From CAYSIX01 sp964431205 (lineage in GTDB: Bacteria; Planctomycetota; Phycisphaerae; Phycisphaerales; Phycisphaeraceae): 8,125 nt of DNA. Of the stretch, positions 1-7,914 are shown in pieces (the first letter of the stretch is position 1; each line of letters starts with the position of its first letter). The notes beneath the pieces were generated by a model. That model did not search any database and was not told the origin of the DNA. It was given only the letters and a program-made list of their open reading frames with translations. Position numbers and translations under genes: made by a program. The DNA is taken from contig CAYSIX010000190.1 in the NCBI GenBank assembly GCA_964431205.1, positions 1-8,125 of the forward strand, read 5' to 3'.

Positions 1-8
1 CGCCCTGG

Positions 9-45
9 CTTCACGGCTTGGCTTGAAGCCAAGCCGTGGCATCGC
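9..45. repeat. palindromic intergenic repeat, full copy 1
   Basis: Positions 12-38 form a 27-nt near-perfect palindrome with 13-bp arms (CACGGCTTGGCTT and its complement) around a single G, followed by GCATCGC. The 37-nt block is identical to 4142-4178 and is in the same orientation. It lies downstream of the cmk stop codon, so it could act as a 3'-end hairpin or REP-like element; that role is inferred. No T-tract follows it, so it is not a canonical intrinsic terminator. Confidence 0.85.
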
Positions 46-51
46 GTCCGT

Positions 52-68
52 GCCAAGCCGTGGCATCG
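52..68. repeat. half copy of the palindromic repeat
   Basis: GCCAAGCCGTGGCATCG repeats exactly the right half of the preceding palindrome (28-44). It has no left arm of its own, so it looks like a truncated or partly duplicated unit. Together with 9-45 it makes a small cluster at the 3' side of cmk. Confidence 0.75.
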
Positions 69-140
69 GTCCAGGGATATCGTGCGATATACGCTGTCGT
101 GGGAGATGATTGGTCCGGACACCGATCCCGTCATTCACAT

Positions 141-887
141 TCACGAGCCAGGTTTCTTCGCCGCATCGAGAGGCTGCTCCCGTGCCTCTTCGCGGCTGTG
201 CACGACGGCCTCGCCCACGCGCTGGCGAACCCGTTGCTCGAGCAGGTGGACCACCTCGTCCAGGGTCATGTCCGAGGTGTCGATGCGCTCGGCGTCGTCG
301 GGGCAGATCAGCGGGCCGTCGCTTCGCGTGGCGTCGCGGCGGTCGCGGTCCTCGATCTGCCGGCGGATCGCCTCGAGGTCGACGTGTCGGCCGGCGTCGC
401 GGACCTGCTCGGCGCGGCGCTGGGCGCGCACGGCGGCCTGCGCGTCGAGGTAGAACTTGACCTCCGCGTCGGGGAAGACGACCGAGCCCTGGTCGCGGCC
501 CTCGCTGACCAGGCGCGGGTGTTCGCGGCCGATGCGCTGCTGCTCGGCGACGAGGACCCGGCGGACGGCGCCGATGGCGGCGACCTCGCTGACGGATTCG
601 GTCACGTCGGTGTCACGCAGCCTGGGGGTGACGTCCACGTCGCCAACGCGGAGGCGCGGCGGGTCGGCGCGCCAGTCGAATCGCATGGGCAGGTGCCGGG
701 CGAGCTCGACGACGGCGTAGCGCTCGGTGGCGGGATCGATCCCACGGTCGAGCACGCGCGCGGTCAGGCCGCGGTACATGGCGCCGGTGTCGAGGAACTC
801 GAGGCCCAGGCGTCGGGCCAGCCGGCGGGCGACGGTGGACTTGCCCGAACCGGCGGGCCCGTCGAGCGTGACGATCAACCGCTGCAT
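141..887 (-). CDS. cmk: cytidylate kinase (CMP kinase)
   Basis: Cytosolic enzyme that transfers a phosphate from ATP to CMP or dCMP, supplying CDP/dCDP for nucleic acid synthesis. The 248-residue product has the P-loop GPAGSGKST at residues 10-18, the DTGAMYRG segment at 33-40, the family signature EGRDQGSVVFPDA at 129-141, and an arginine-rich lid region with DRDRRDATRSDGPL from about residue 180, followed by the conserved IDTS at 202-205. It is about 20 residues longer than the E. coli enzyme because of a charged tail after roughly residue 220. The start is the ATG directly before QRLIVTLDG, the normal N-terminal strand; no strong Shine-Dalgarno is visible. It is transcribed divergently from putA, and palindromic repeats lie just past its stop. 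The identification is secure. Confidence 0.96.
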   Translation of the reverse strand: MQRLIVTLDGPAGSGKSTVARRLARRLGLEFLDTGAMYRGLTARVLDRGIDPATERYAVVELARHLPMRFDWRADPPRLRVGDVDVTPRLRDTDVTESVSEVAAIGAVRRVLVAEQQRIGREHPRLVSEGRDQGSVVFPDAEVKFYLDAQAAVRAQRRAEQVRDAGRHVDLEAIRRQIEDRDRRDATRSDGPLICPDDAERIDTSDMTLDEVVHLLEQRVRQRVGEAVVHSREEAREQPLDAAKKPGS

Positions 888-987
888 CGGCGGGAGTGTA
901 GCGATGGGCGTGGGGCGGTGCAGGGCGTGGGCCGGGGCGATCGAGTTTCGGCGGGCGCGGCGCGGGGCGCTGGCCGGCCGCCTCCGC

Positions 988-1014
988 TCGTATAATCCAT
1001 TCGATGCTCAGGGA
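988..1014 (+). promoter_or_regulatory. putative promoter -10 box and ribosome binding site of putA
   Basis: A perfect TATAAT sits at 991-996 in otherwise very GC-rich DNA. No good TTGACA-like -35 is found 16-18 nt upstream (the sequence there is around CGCTGG). Transcription would start near 1003, giving a leader of about 20 nt. AGGGA at 1010-1014 lies 9 nt before the ATG at 1024 and can serve as the Shine-Dalgarno. The rest of the 888-1023 divergent spacer shows nothing convincing for cmk beyond a weak TACACT on the minus strand (895-900). Confidence 0.5.
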
Positions 1015-1023
1015 CGTGTGGCG

Positions 1024-3987
1024 ATGAACTGGTTCAGCCGTTCACGGGCGACGACGCGAGCGCCGGGGGCGGCGGGCGGCGGTGCGCTCGAGCCACGGGT
1101 GCGGGCGATCGGGCGTGAGCTGCTCGAGGCCGCGCGCCGCCACCAGCGCGGCGCGCTGAGCACGCACTTCTGGTCCGAGAAGCTGATGGACTGGGCGATG
1201 AAGGACCCGGGGTTCAAGGTCCAGTTGTTCCGGTTCATCGACGTGTTTCCGGCGTTGGGTTCGGCCGAGGCGGTGCACGGGCACCTGGTGGACTACCTGT
1301 CGCGGCCGGGGGTGACGCCGCCGCCGGGACTGAGCCTGGGGCTCAAGGCCGGGGCGTTGGCCAAGGGGATGACGACGAAGACGATCTCGGGGCGGATCGA
1401 GGCGATGGCGCAGCGGTTCATCGCCGGCGAGGACGCGGAGGCGGCGTTGCCGCGGTTGCGTGAGTTGTGGGACAAGGGGATCGGGTTCAGCGTGGACCTT
1501 CTGGGCGAGGCGTGCGTGAGCGAGGCCGAGGCCGACGCGTACCGTCAGCGTTACCTGGACCTGATCGAGCGGCTGCCGGGGCGCGTCGCCGACTGGCCGG
1601 ACGCCCCGCGCCAGGCGCGCGATCACCTGGGCGCGATCCCGCGGGTGAACGTGTCGGTGAAGGTCAGCTCGCTCTCGCCGCGAACGGACCCGGCGTGCTT
1701 CGACGATTCGCTCGACCGGTTGACCCGTTCGCTGCGTCCGATTCTCGAGGCCGCGGCTCGCCACGGCGTGTTCATCAACTTCGACATGGAGCAGCACCAG
1801 CTCAAGGACCTGACGATCGCGGTGTTCAAGCGGTGCTGCGAGGCGGTGGACTTCCCCGCGGGGATCGCGCTGCAGGCGTACCTGCGCAGCGGCGAACGCG
1901 ACGCGGCCGACCTGATCGACTGGGCCCGCGCGGCCGGCCGGCGGGTCAGCGTTCGGCTGATCAAGGGCGCGTACTGGGACTACGAGACGATCCACGCGGA
2001 GATGATGGGCTGGCCGCGTCCGGTCTGGGCGCGCAAGGCCGAGACGGACGCGTGCTTCGAGCGGATGGCGGCACGGCTGATCGATGCGACGCCGGGCGCC
2101 GCCGGCGAGGGCGGGATCACGCTGGCGCTGGGCTCGCACAACGCGCGGTCGCTGGCGTGCGGGCTGGCGCTGGCCGAGCGGCGCGACCTGCCGGCGGAGG
2201 CGGTCGAGGTCCAGATGCTGCACGGCATGGCGGACGAGCTGAAGGCGGCGTGCGTGGATCGTGGCCTGCGTGTGCGCGAGTACGTGCCGGTCGGGCAGAT
2301 GATCCCGGGGATGGCCTACCTGGTGCGACGGCTGCTGGAGAACACGTCGAACGAGTCGTGGCTGCGCGGGGGCTTTGCCGAGGGCGCCGATGACGAGACG
2401 CTGCTGGCGCCGCCGCGCGTGGCCGAGTCGAACGACGATGACGGCGTGGCCGACGCGCCACAACGCGATCACGGTTTGGCGCCCGGGGTCGAGGGCGTGG
2501 CGGACGGTCAGCCGTTCACGAACGAGCCGCCGCGGGACTTCGCCGACGCGGATCAACGCGGGGCGTTCGCGGCGGCGGTCGGGCGGGTGAGGGTGCCGGC
2601 GGTGCCGATCGACGCGACGGAGGCGGACGCCGCGGAGTCGGTGCGGATCGCGTCCGAGGCATTTGCGGCGTGGCGTGATCGTGACGCGCGCGAGCGGGCC
2701 GGTCTGATCGTGGCGGCGGCCGAGCGCATGCGGGCGCAGCGGGACGAGCTGGCGGCGCTGGTGCTGCGTGAGGCGGCCAAGCCGTGGCGGGACGCCGACG
2801 GCGACGTGTGCGAGGCGATCGACTTCTGCGAGTACTACGCGCGTCGGGCGGTGGGGCTGTTCGAGCCGCGGCGGCTGGGCGACTTCGCCGGCGAGCTGAA
2901 CGAGCTGTGGTACCAGCCGCGGGGCGTGGCGGCGGTGATCAGCCCGTGGAACTTTCCGCTGGCGATCTGCGCGGGCATGACGGTCGCGGCGCTGGTGACG
3001 GGCAATACCGTGGTGGTCAAGCCGGCGGAGCAGACGCCGGCGACGGCGAAGCGCCTGTGCGAGGTGCTGTGGGAGGCGGGCGTGCCACGCGAGGCGTTGC
3101 ACTTTCTGCCGGGCGTGGGCGAGACGGTCGGCGCGGCGCTGGTGCGGGACCCGCGTGTGGCGCTGATCGCGTTCACGGGCTCGAAGGCGGTGGGGCTGGA
3201 CATCCTCGCCGCCGCGGGACACACGCCGCAGGAGCAGCCGCACGTCAAGCGAGTCGTCTGCGAGATGGGCGGCAAGAACGCGATCGTCGTGGACAGCTCG
3301 GCGGACCTGGACGAGGCGGTGGCGGGGGTGCGGTCGTCGGCGTTCGGGTACGCGGGGCAGAAGTGCTCGGCGTGCAGCCGGGTGATCGTGCTCGACGAGG
3401 TGTACGAGACGTTCGTCCGTCGGCTGGTCGAATCGACGCGGGCGCTGGTGATCGGCGACCCGGCCGACCCGGCGACGGACGTCAACCCCCTGATCGACGA
3501 CGCCGCCGCCGAGAAAGTCCGCCGTTACATCGACCTCGCCCGCGAGGAGGGCAAGCTCGCCTTCGCCGGCGACGTCACCGACCTAGGCCCGCGCCACGTC
3601 GGCCCGCACATCTTCACCGGCGTCGAGCCGCACCACCGCCTGGCCCGCGAAGAGGTCTTCGGCCCGGTTTTGGCCGTGATGCGCGCCGCCGACTTCGACG
3701 AGGCCTTGAAGATCGCCAACGGCTCGGCGTACAAGCTGACCGGTGGCGTGTTCAGCCGCACGCCGAAGCACCTCGATCGCGCCCGCCGCGCCTTCCGCGT
3801 CGGCAACCTGTACCTGAACCGCGGCATCACCGGCGCGCTGGTCGGGCGGCAGCCGTTCGGCGGGTTCGGGCTCTCGGGCGTGGGCTCGAAGGCCGGCGGG
3901 CCCGACTACCTGCTCCAGTTCGTCGAGCCGCGCGCCGTCTGCGAGAACACCATGCGCCGCGGCTTCGCGCCGGGCGTGAGCGACTGA
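1024..3987 (+). CDS. putA: bifunctional proline dehydrogenase / L-glutamate gamma-semialdehyde dehydrogenase (PutA-like)
   Basis: Oxidises proline to pyrroline-5-carboxylate with FAD, then the semialdehyde to glutamate with NAD+. The product is 987 residues, matching short type-A PutA enzymes that lack the DNA-binding N-terminus. The proline dehydrogenase barrel (about residues 1-440) shows VSVKVSSLSPR with K213, RLIKGAYWD at 311-319 and RRLLEN from 435. A linker leads to FTNEPPRDF at about 498, the start of the aldehyde dehydrogenase half. That half has SPWNFPLA, FTGSKAVG, CEMGGKNA with general base E747, GQKCSACSR with catalytic C781, EEVFGP, FGGFGLSG and the terminal ENTMRRGFAP typical of RocA/PutA. 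The open frame runs back to 727, but that part is antisense to cmk; ATG 1024 follows a TATAAT box and an AGGGA. No membrane segments are seen. Alanine codon choice switches sharply near 3480. Confidence 0.95.
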   Translation: MNWFSRSRATTRAPGAAGGGALEPRVRAIGRELLEAARRHQRGALSTHFWSEKLMDWAMKDPGFKVQLFRFIDVFPALGSAEAVHGHLVDYLSRPGVTPPPGLSLGLKAGALAKGMTTKTISGRIEAMAQRFIAGEDAEAALPRLRELWDKGIGFSVDLLGEACVSEAEADAYRQRYLDLIERLPGRVADWPDAPRQARDHLGAIPRVNVSVKVSSLSPRTDPACFDDSLDRLTRSLRPILEAAARHGVFINFDMEQHQLKDLTIAVFKRCCEAVDFPAGIALQAYLRSGERDAADLIDWARAAGRRVSVRLIKGAYWDYETIHAEMMGWPRPVWARKAETDACFERMAARLIDATPGAAGEGGITLALGSHNARSLACGLALAERRDLPAEAVEVQMLHGMADELKAACVDRGLRVREYVPVGQMIPGMAYLVRRLLENTSNESWLRGGFAEGADDETLLAPPRVAESNDDDGVADAPQRDHGLAPGVEGVADGQPFTNEPPRDFADADQRGAFAAAVGRVRVPAVPIDATEADAAESVRIASEAFAAWRDRDARERAGLIVAAAERMRAQRDELAALVLREAAKPWRDADGDVCEAIDFCEYYARRAVGLFEPRRLGDFAGELNELWYQPRGVAAVISPWNFPLAICAGMTVAALVTGNTVVVKPAEQTPATAKRLCEVLWEAGVPREALHFLPGVGETVGAALVRDPRVALIAFTGSKAVGLDILAAAGHTPQEQPHVKRVVCEMGGKNAIVVDSSADLDEAVAGVRSSAFGYAGQKCSACSRVIVLDEVYETFVRRLVESTRALVIGDPADPATDVNPLIDDAAAEKVRRYIDLAREEGKLAFAGDVTDLGPRHVGPHIFTGVEPHHRLAREEVFGPVLAVMRAADFDEALKIANGSAYKLTGGVFSRTPKHLDRARRAFRVGNLYLNRGITGALVGRQPFGGFGLSGVGSKAGGPDYLLQFVEPRAVCENTMRRGFAPGVSD

Positions 3988-4033
3988 CGCGGATCAGTCA
4001 CGGCAGAGAGCCCGGAGACGAGAACAATCGGAA

Positions 4034-4050
4034 ATGCCACGGCTTGACCC
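4034..4050. repeat. half copy of the palindromic repeat (left arm)
   Basis: ATGCCACGGCTTGACCC is the left half of the palindrome family, in the TTGACC variant found complete at 4059-4096. No matching right arm follows. It lies between the convergent 3' ends of putA and the oxidase-like gene. Confidence 0.7.
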
Positions 4051-4058
4051 GGTTCTTC

Positions 4059-4096
4059 GATGCCACGGCTTGACCGCGGGGTCAAGCCGTGCCGAT
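4059..4096. repeat. palindromic intergenic repeat, variant centre
   Basis: Arms 4064-4075 (CACGGCTTGACC) and 4080-4091 pair perfectly over 12 bp around a 4-nt GCGG loop. The outer part of each arm is the same as in the 9-45 and 4142-4178 copies, but the centre is TTGACC/GGTCAA instead of TTGGCTT/AAGCCAA. The different centre keeps full self-complementarity, suggesting the hairpin is what is conserved. There is no T-tract. Confidence 0.8.
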
Positions 4097-4141
4097 ACGC
4101 GGTCACACGCCCGATGTGAACATGGCCGCCCATCGCCGTCT

Positions 4142-4178
4142 CTTCACGGCTTGGCTTGAAGCCAAGCCGTGGCATCGC
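4142..4178. repeat. palindromic intergenic repeat, full copy 2
   Basis: 37 nt identical to 9-45. The palindrome is 4145-4171 with 13-bp arms around one G. With the copies at 4034 and 4059 it fills much of the 236-nt convergent spacer 3988-4223, in which I see no gene. Confidence 0.85.
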
Positions 4179-4223
4179 TACGGGTCGCCATCACGAGCAG
4201 ACCGAGACGGTTCTGGTCCGCGG

Positions 4224-4691
4224 CTAGGGTTTGACGCTGACCGGGTGCGTCAGGTCCTTGGCCGGGGCGAGGTACTCGATGCGCTGCACCGTCGTCTCCA
4301 TCGCGACGAACCAGAGGTTCTCCGGGTCGCTGAGCACGTCCATGGCGTAGGGGTGGCTCGCCTCGCGCAGGCGCTGCCACAGCGGCGAGGCCTCGGTGTC
4401 GTGCTCGAATGTCTGGGCCACGCCGTAGAACGTCGCGACCTCCTCGTGCCGCTCGTCGCTGAACAGCCAGCAGACGTGCTCGTCGGCGGCGAGCTGGTCG
4501 AGCTTCCGCGCCCCGCGGGCGCTGACGCTCAGCAGCCGGTTCGGGTCGTCGGGGTCGAGCACGGCGGACATGAATCGGCTCCACGGCCGGCCCTGCTCGT
4601 CCACCGTCGAGAGCACGCCGACGAAACGCGCCCGCACCAGCTCACGCGCCGCCTCGACGATCTGCGCTTCACTCAGCTCCTGTTCGGGCAT
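4224..4691 (-). CDS. pyridoxamine 5'-phosphate oxidase-like FMN-binding split-barrel protein
   Basis: A 155-residue protein resembling the small pyridoxamine 5'-phosphate oxidase-like / general stress protein 26-like group. Visible elements are an N-terminal helix (LSEAQIVEAARELV), a first strand FVGVLSTVDEQGRPWSRFMSAV (about 23-44), then the LLSVSARGARKLDQLAAD segment (53-70) and VCWLFSD (73-79), and a C-terminal strand LWFVAMETTVQRIEYL (126-141). This is the usual order for a split barrel that binds flavin as a dimer. The substrate is unknown, and it is unlikely to be true PdxH, which is longer. The frame stays open upstream into the gyrB 3' end, but ATG 4691 has an AGGAG six nucleotides away, which fixes the start. 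It follows gyrB by 41 nt on the same strand and may be cotranscribed. Confidence 0.85.
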   Translation of the reverse strand: MPEQELSEAQIVEAARELVRARFVGVLSTVDEQGRPWSRFMSAVLDPDDPNRLLSVSARGARKLDQLAADEHVCWLFSDERHEEVATFYGVAQTFEHDTEASPLWQRLREASHPYAMDVLSDPENLWFVAMETTVQRIEYLAPAKDLTHPVSVKP

Positions 4692-4697
4692 GGGCAA

Positions 4698-4702
4698 CTC
4701 CT
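4698..4702 (-). promoter_or_regulatory. Shine-Dalgarno AGGAG of the oxidase-like gene
   Basis: On the minus strand CAGGAGTTGCCC precedes ATG 4691, with a 6-nt spacing after AGGAG. It decides this start over the in-frame codons further upstream that lie inside gyrB. Confidence 0.7.
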
Positions 4703-4732
4703 GACGGTCAGACGCCGCGTCGAGCGGCTCGG

Positions 4733-6661
<1,929 letters not shown>

Positions 6662-6708
6662 GGCAAGTCTTGGGCCGGCTGGCGGCAGGATTCTGTTTTG
6701 TGTTGAAG

Positions 6709-7014
6709 TTAACCCGCCTGTTTCAGGCGGACGTTGAGGCTGAGCAGTTTTCGCGCTACCGGGAGCAGCTCATCCTTGTCAGGGCGAGACCAACTCATCT
6801 GCTCGGACTCAATGCGATCCAGATGCTCGACGATTTGGCTCTCGGTGGCGCCGCGTGCCAGCAGCCTGTAGATGCCTCCGATGTAGGCGTCGTACTCGTC
6901 CTGGCTTTCGGGAACGTCCTTGATCCCGATGGGGTCCCACTCCCGCAGGAGGACCTGCCGGATCGTGTCCTGCACGCTACGGCCTTGTTGCTTTTTTTCT
7001 GGCACATCGGTCAT
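6709..7014 (-). CDS. small DUF1871-like protein with WDPIG motif, function unknown
   Basis: The 101-residue soluble product has a charged N-terminus (MTDVPEKKQQGRS), then a mostly helical body with REWDPIGI at 24-31, QDEYDAYIGGIYRLL at 38-52, IVEHLDRIESEQM at 61-73 and VARKLLSLN at 86-94. This layout resembles the small DUF1871-type helical proteins, some of which sit near polymorphic toxin or other accessory genes; the family match is from memory and the role is not known. ATG 7014 is preferred because CGGAG lies 7 nt upstream. An in-frame ATG at 7041 overlaps the DUF4258 stop (TGATG) and would add 9 residues, but it has no Shine-Dalgarno. It lies between the DUF4258 gene (26-nt gap) and gyrB (47-nt gap), so it could be a partner or antidote of DUF4258. 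Confidence 0.75.
   Translation of the reverse strand: MTDVPEKKQQGRSVQDTIRQVLLREWDPIGIKDVPESQDEYDAYIGGIYRLLARGATESQIVEHLDRIESEQMSWSRPDKDELLPVARKLLSLNVRLKQAG
6713..6730 (-). terminator. short GC hairpin at the 3' end of the DUF1871-like gene
   Basis: CCGCCTG (6714-6720) and CAGGCGG (6724-6730) form a 7-bp stem with a 3-nt loop, inside the last codons of the small gene. On the minus strand it is followed by GTTAACTTC, not a clean U-tract, so any terminator or attenuator role between the accessory cassette and gyrB is weakly supported. Confidence 0.3.
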
Positions 7015-7021
7015 GGCCGGG

Positions 7022-7025
7022 CTCC
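7022..7025 (-). promoter_or_regulatory. Shine-Dalgarno GGAG of the DUF1871-like gene
   Basis: GGAG on the minus strand sits 7 nt before ATG 7014 and favours that codon over the alternative ATG at 7041. Confidence 0.5.
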
Positions 7026-7040
7026 GTACGATCTTGCCCA

Positions 7041-7361
7041 TCACAATCGGGAACGAAAATCATCGCTCCAGCGACGCGGGTCCGGGCGGTACACGGTGAT
7101 CAGGACCGCCGGCCGCTCGAACCGTCTCGGAACGCCCCAAAGTGCATGGTAGGGCAGGTTATCGTCGTCCCGCTGAAGCACCAGCACGCAGGGCCCCTTT
7201 GGATAGTCCGGGTAGTCCTCGATCACGATCGCGTTCTCGATCCCGGCCAGCGCCTCGGTCTCGGCGACGCCGGCCCGCAGCAGCCGTCGCCGGGCGTGTT
7301 CCGAAAGGCGATGATCGCCGTTCCGCGCCAGCTTGCGGACTCGCTCCCGCGTCCCGCTCAC
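7041..7361 (-). CDS. DUF4258 domain protein
   Basis: The 106-residue product fits the DUF4258 family. It starts with a basic helix (TRERVRKLARNG), then the conserved SEHARRRLLRAGV (20-32), followed by NAIVIEDYPDYPKGP (43-57), VLVLQRDD, YHALWGV (71-77) and the hallmark C-terminal ITVYRPDPRRW (88-98). Family members are small single-domain proteins often found beside regulators or in accessory regions; a toxin-like role has been suspected, but I cannot show activity from sequence. The start is a GTG at 7361, supported by GGAGA 8 nt upstream. This GTG overlaps the TGA of the preceding gyrB-fragment ORF (GTGA), so the two are probably translationally coupled. The open frame continues upstream through the fragment, but that part reads the gyrB copy out of frame. 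Confidence 0.82.
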   Translation of the reverse strand: MSGTRERVRKLARNGDHRLSEHARRRLLRAGVAETEALAGIENAIVIEDYPDYPKGPCVLVLQRDDDNLPYHALWGVPRRFERPAVLITVYRPDPRRWSDDFRSRL

Positions 7362-7369
7362 GCACGATT

Positions 7370-7373
7370 CTCC
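7370..7373 (-). promoter_or_regulatory. Shine-Dalgarno GGAG of the DUF4258 gene
   Basis: GGAGA on the minus strand lies 8 nt before GTG 7361, just outside the duplicated gyrB segment, and decides the GTG start. It also means DUF4258 need not depend entirely on coupling to the upstream ORF. Confidence 0.55.
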
Positions 7374-7394
7374 ACGCGTGCTGTCGGGATCGTC

Positions 7395-7534
7395 GCCTCG
7401 TCGACGGCGTTGTCGAGGATCTCCCAGACCGGGTGGCGCAGGCCGGTGGACCCGACGCCGCCGATGTACATGCCCGGGCGCTTGCGGACGGGGTCGAGGC
7501 CCCCGAGGACGGTGATGTCGCGGGCGGTGTAGGC
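7395..7534 (-). repeat. 140-bp direct repeat, upstream copy of gyrB 5' end
   Basis: Second copy of the block at 6492-6631, same orientation, 903 bp away. The differences on the minus strand are one silent change (CGA to CGC) and three missense transitions. High identity with a sharp boundary at 7394 indicates a recent duplication or gene conversion. Confidence 0.93.
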
Positions 7535-7539
7535 GGCGG

Positions 7540-7914
7540 TCATGGTTGCTGTTTCGGGGTCCCCTCATCGGGCAGCGGCGGTATTAAAGGTTCCAGTTGC
7601 TGAATCAACGTCGGCACGTGAACGGTGACAATCTCCCAGATGCGTTCATGTTTGATTCTGTCATATTCATGTGCCAACACGTGGCGTTGGGCGACGATGC
7701 CTTTCCACTGTATCTCGGGATGTGCGAGTTTGAAGTTTGGAGACACACCCCGCGCCGCTTCACCGATGATCTCGATGAGACGTTCGACCGCCAGGCGGAA
7801 CTGAAGATCATCGATGAGTTGTTCATACGTCTTGTTTTCCGCGAACCGAACCACATGCCTGACGGCGTTGAGCATATCGAGCAACAGGGCCGCGTCGCGC
7901 TGCTCAGGCTGCAT
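7540..7914 (-). CDS. hepT: HepT-like ribonuclease toxin (DUF86)
   Basis: HEPN-family toxin of the HepT/MntA type VII toxin-antitoxin system, which cleaves RNA unless neutralised. The 124-residue all-helical product has LLLDMLNAVRHVVRFAE, then DLQFRLAVERLIEIIGEAARGV (36-57), HPEIQW (65-70) and the catalytic R-x4-H-x-Y motif as RHVLAHEY (R77, H82, Y84). All three key residues are present, so the enzyme looks intact. In studied systems MntA AMPylates the tyrosine of this motif. ATG 7914 has AGGGTGG close upstream and overlaps the end of mntA by 11 bp; further in-frame upstream codons read mntA out of frame. Its stop overlaps the start of the gyrB fragment. The DNA is much poorer in GC than the backbone (43% in 7621-7680), suggesting transfer. 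Confidence 0.92.
   Translation of the reverse strand: MQPEQRDAALLLDMLNAVRHVVRFAENKTYEQLIDDLQFRLAVERLIEIIGEAARGVSPNFKLAHPEIQWKGIVAQRHVLAHEYDRIKHERIWEIVTVHVPTLIQQLEPLIPPLPDEGTPKQQP

Larger units (their letters stand above)
7358..7543 (-). pseudogene. truncated duplicate of the gyrB 5' end, 61-codon ORF
   Basis: The frame encodes MTAAYTARDITVLGGLDPVR and continues in GyrB register through EILDNAVDEA (41-50). It then leaves homology and ends with TIPTARVENRA. DNA 7395-7534 matches gyrB 6492-6631 at 136 of 140 positions. Three of the four differences change residues: E to G at 14, H to R at 36 and L to P at 38, the last two in the conserved block before EILDNA. It holds only the first quarter of the GHKL domain, so it cannot be an ATPase. 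Its ATG overlaps the hepT stop (ATGA) and its TGA overlaps the DUF4258 start (GTGA), an unusual fit for a mere relic. It could be a rearrangement scar that keeps ribosomes running through the operon, or an expressed peptide. Confidence 0.85.

Noticed and set aside
77..90. Small inverted repeat ATATCG-TG-CGATAT after cmk
   Set aside because: Six-bp arms with a 2-nt centre, single occurrence, no T-tract; could be chance.
36..995. 319-codon open frame on the plus strand across cmk
   Set aside because: Antisense to cmk, whose catalytic motifs are all on the minus strand.
727..1023. Upstream extension of the putA frame (99 codons)
   Set aside because: It overlaps cmk in antisense and has no family similarity; the TATAAT at 991 and ATG at 1024 give a normal PutA N-terminus.
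1042..3243. 733-codon open frame on the minus strand opposite putA
   Set aside because: Arginine- and histidine-rich shadow of the conserved PutA coding sequence, with no recognisable domain.
3988..4223. Possible CRISPR-like array in the convergent gap
   Set aside because: The repeats are palindromic, unevenly spaced, partly truncated and also occur at 9-68; there are no regular spacers and no cas genes.
7362..7568. Upstream extension of the DUF4258 frame
   Set aside because: It reads the duplicated gyrB segment out of frame, giving an R/P/H-rich stretch; the GTG at 7361 with GGAGA is a better start.
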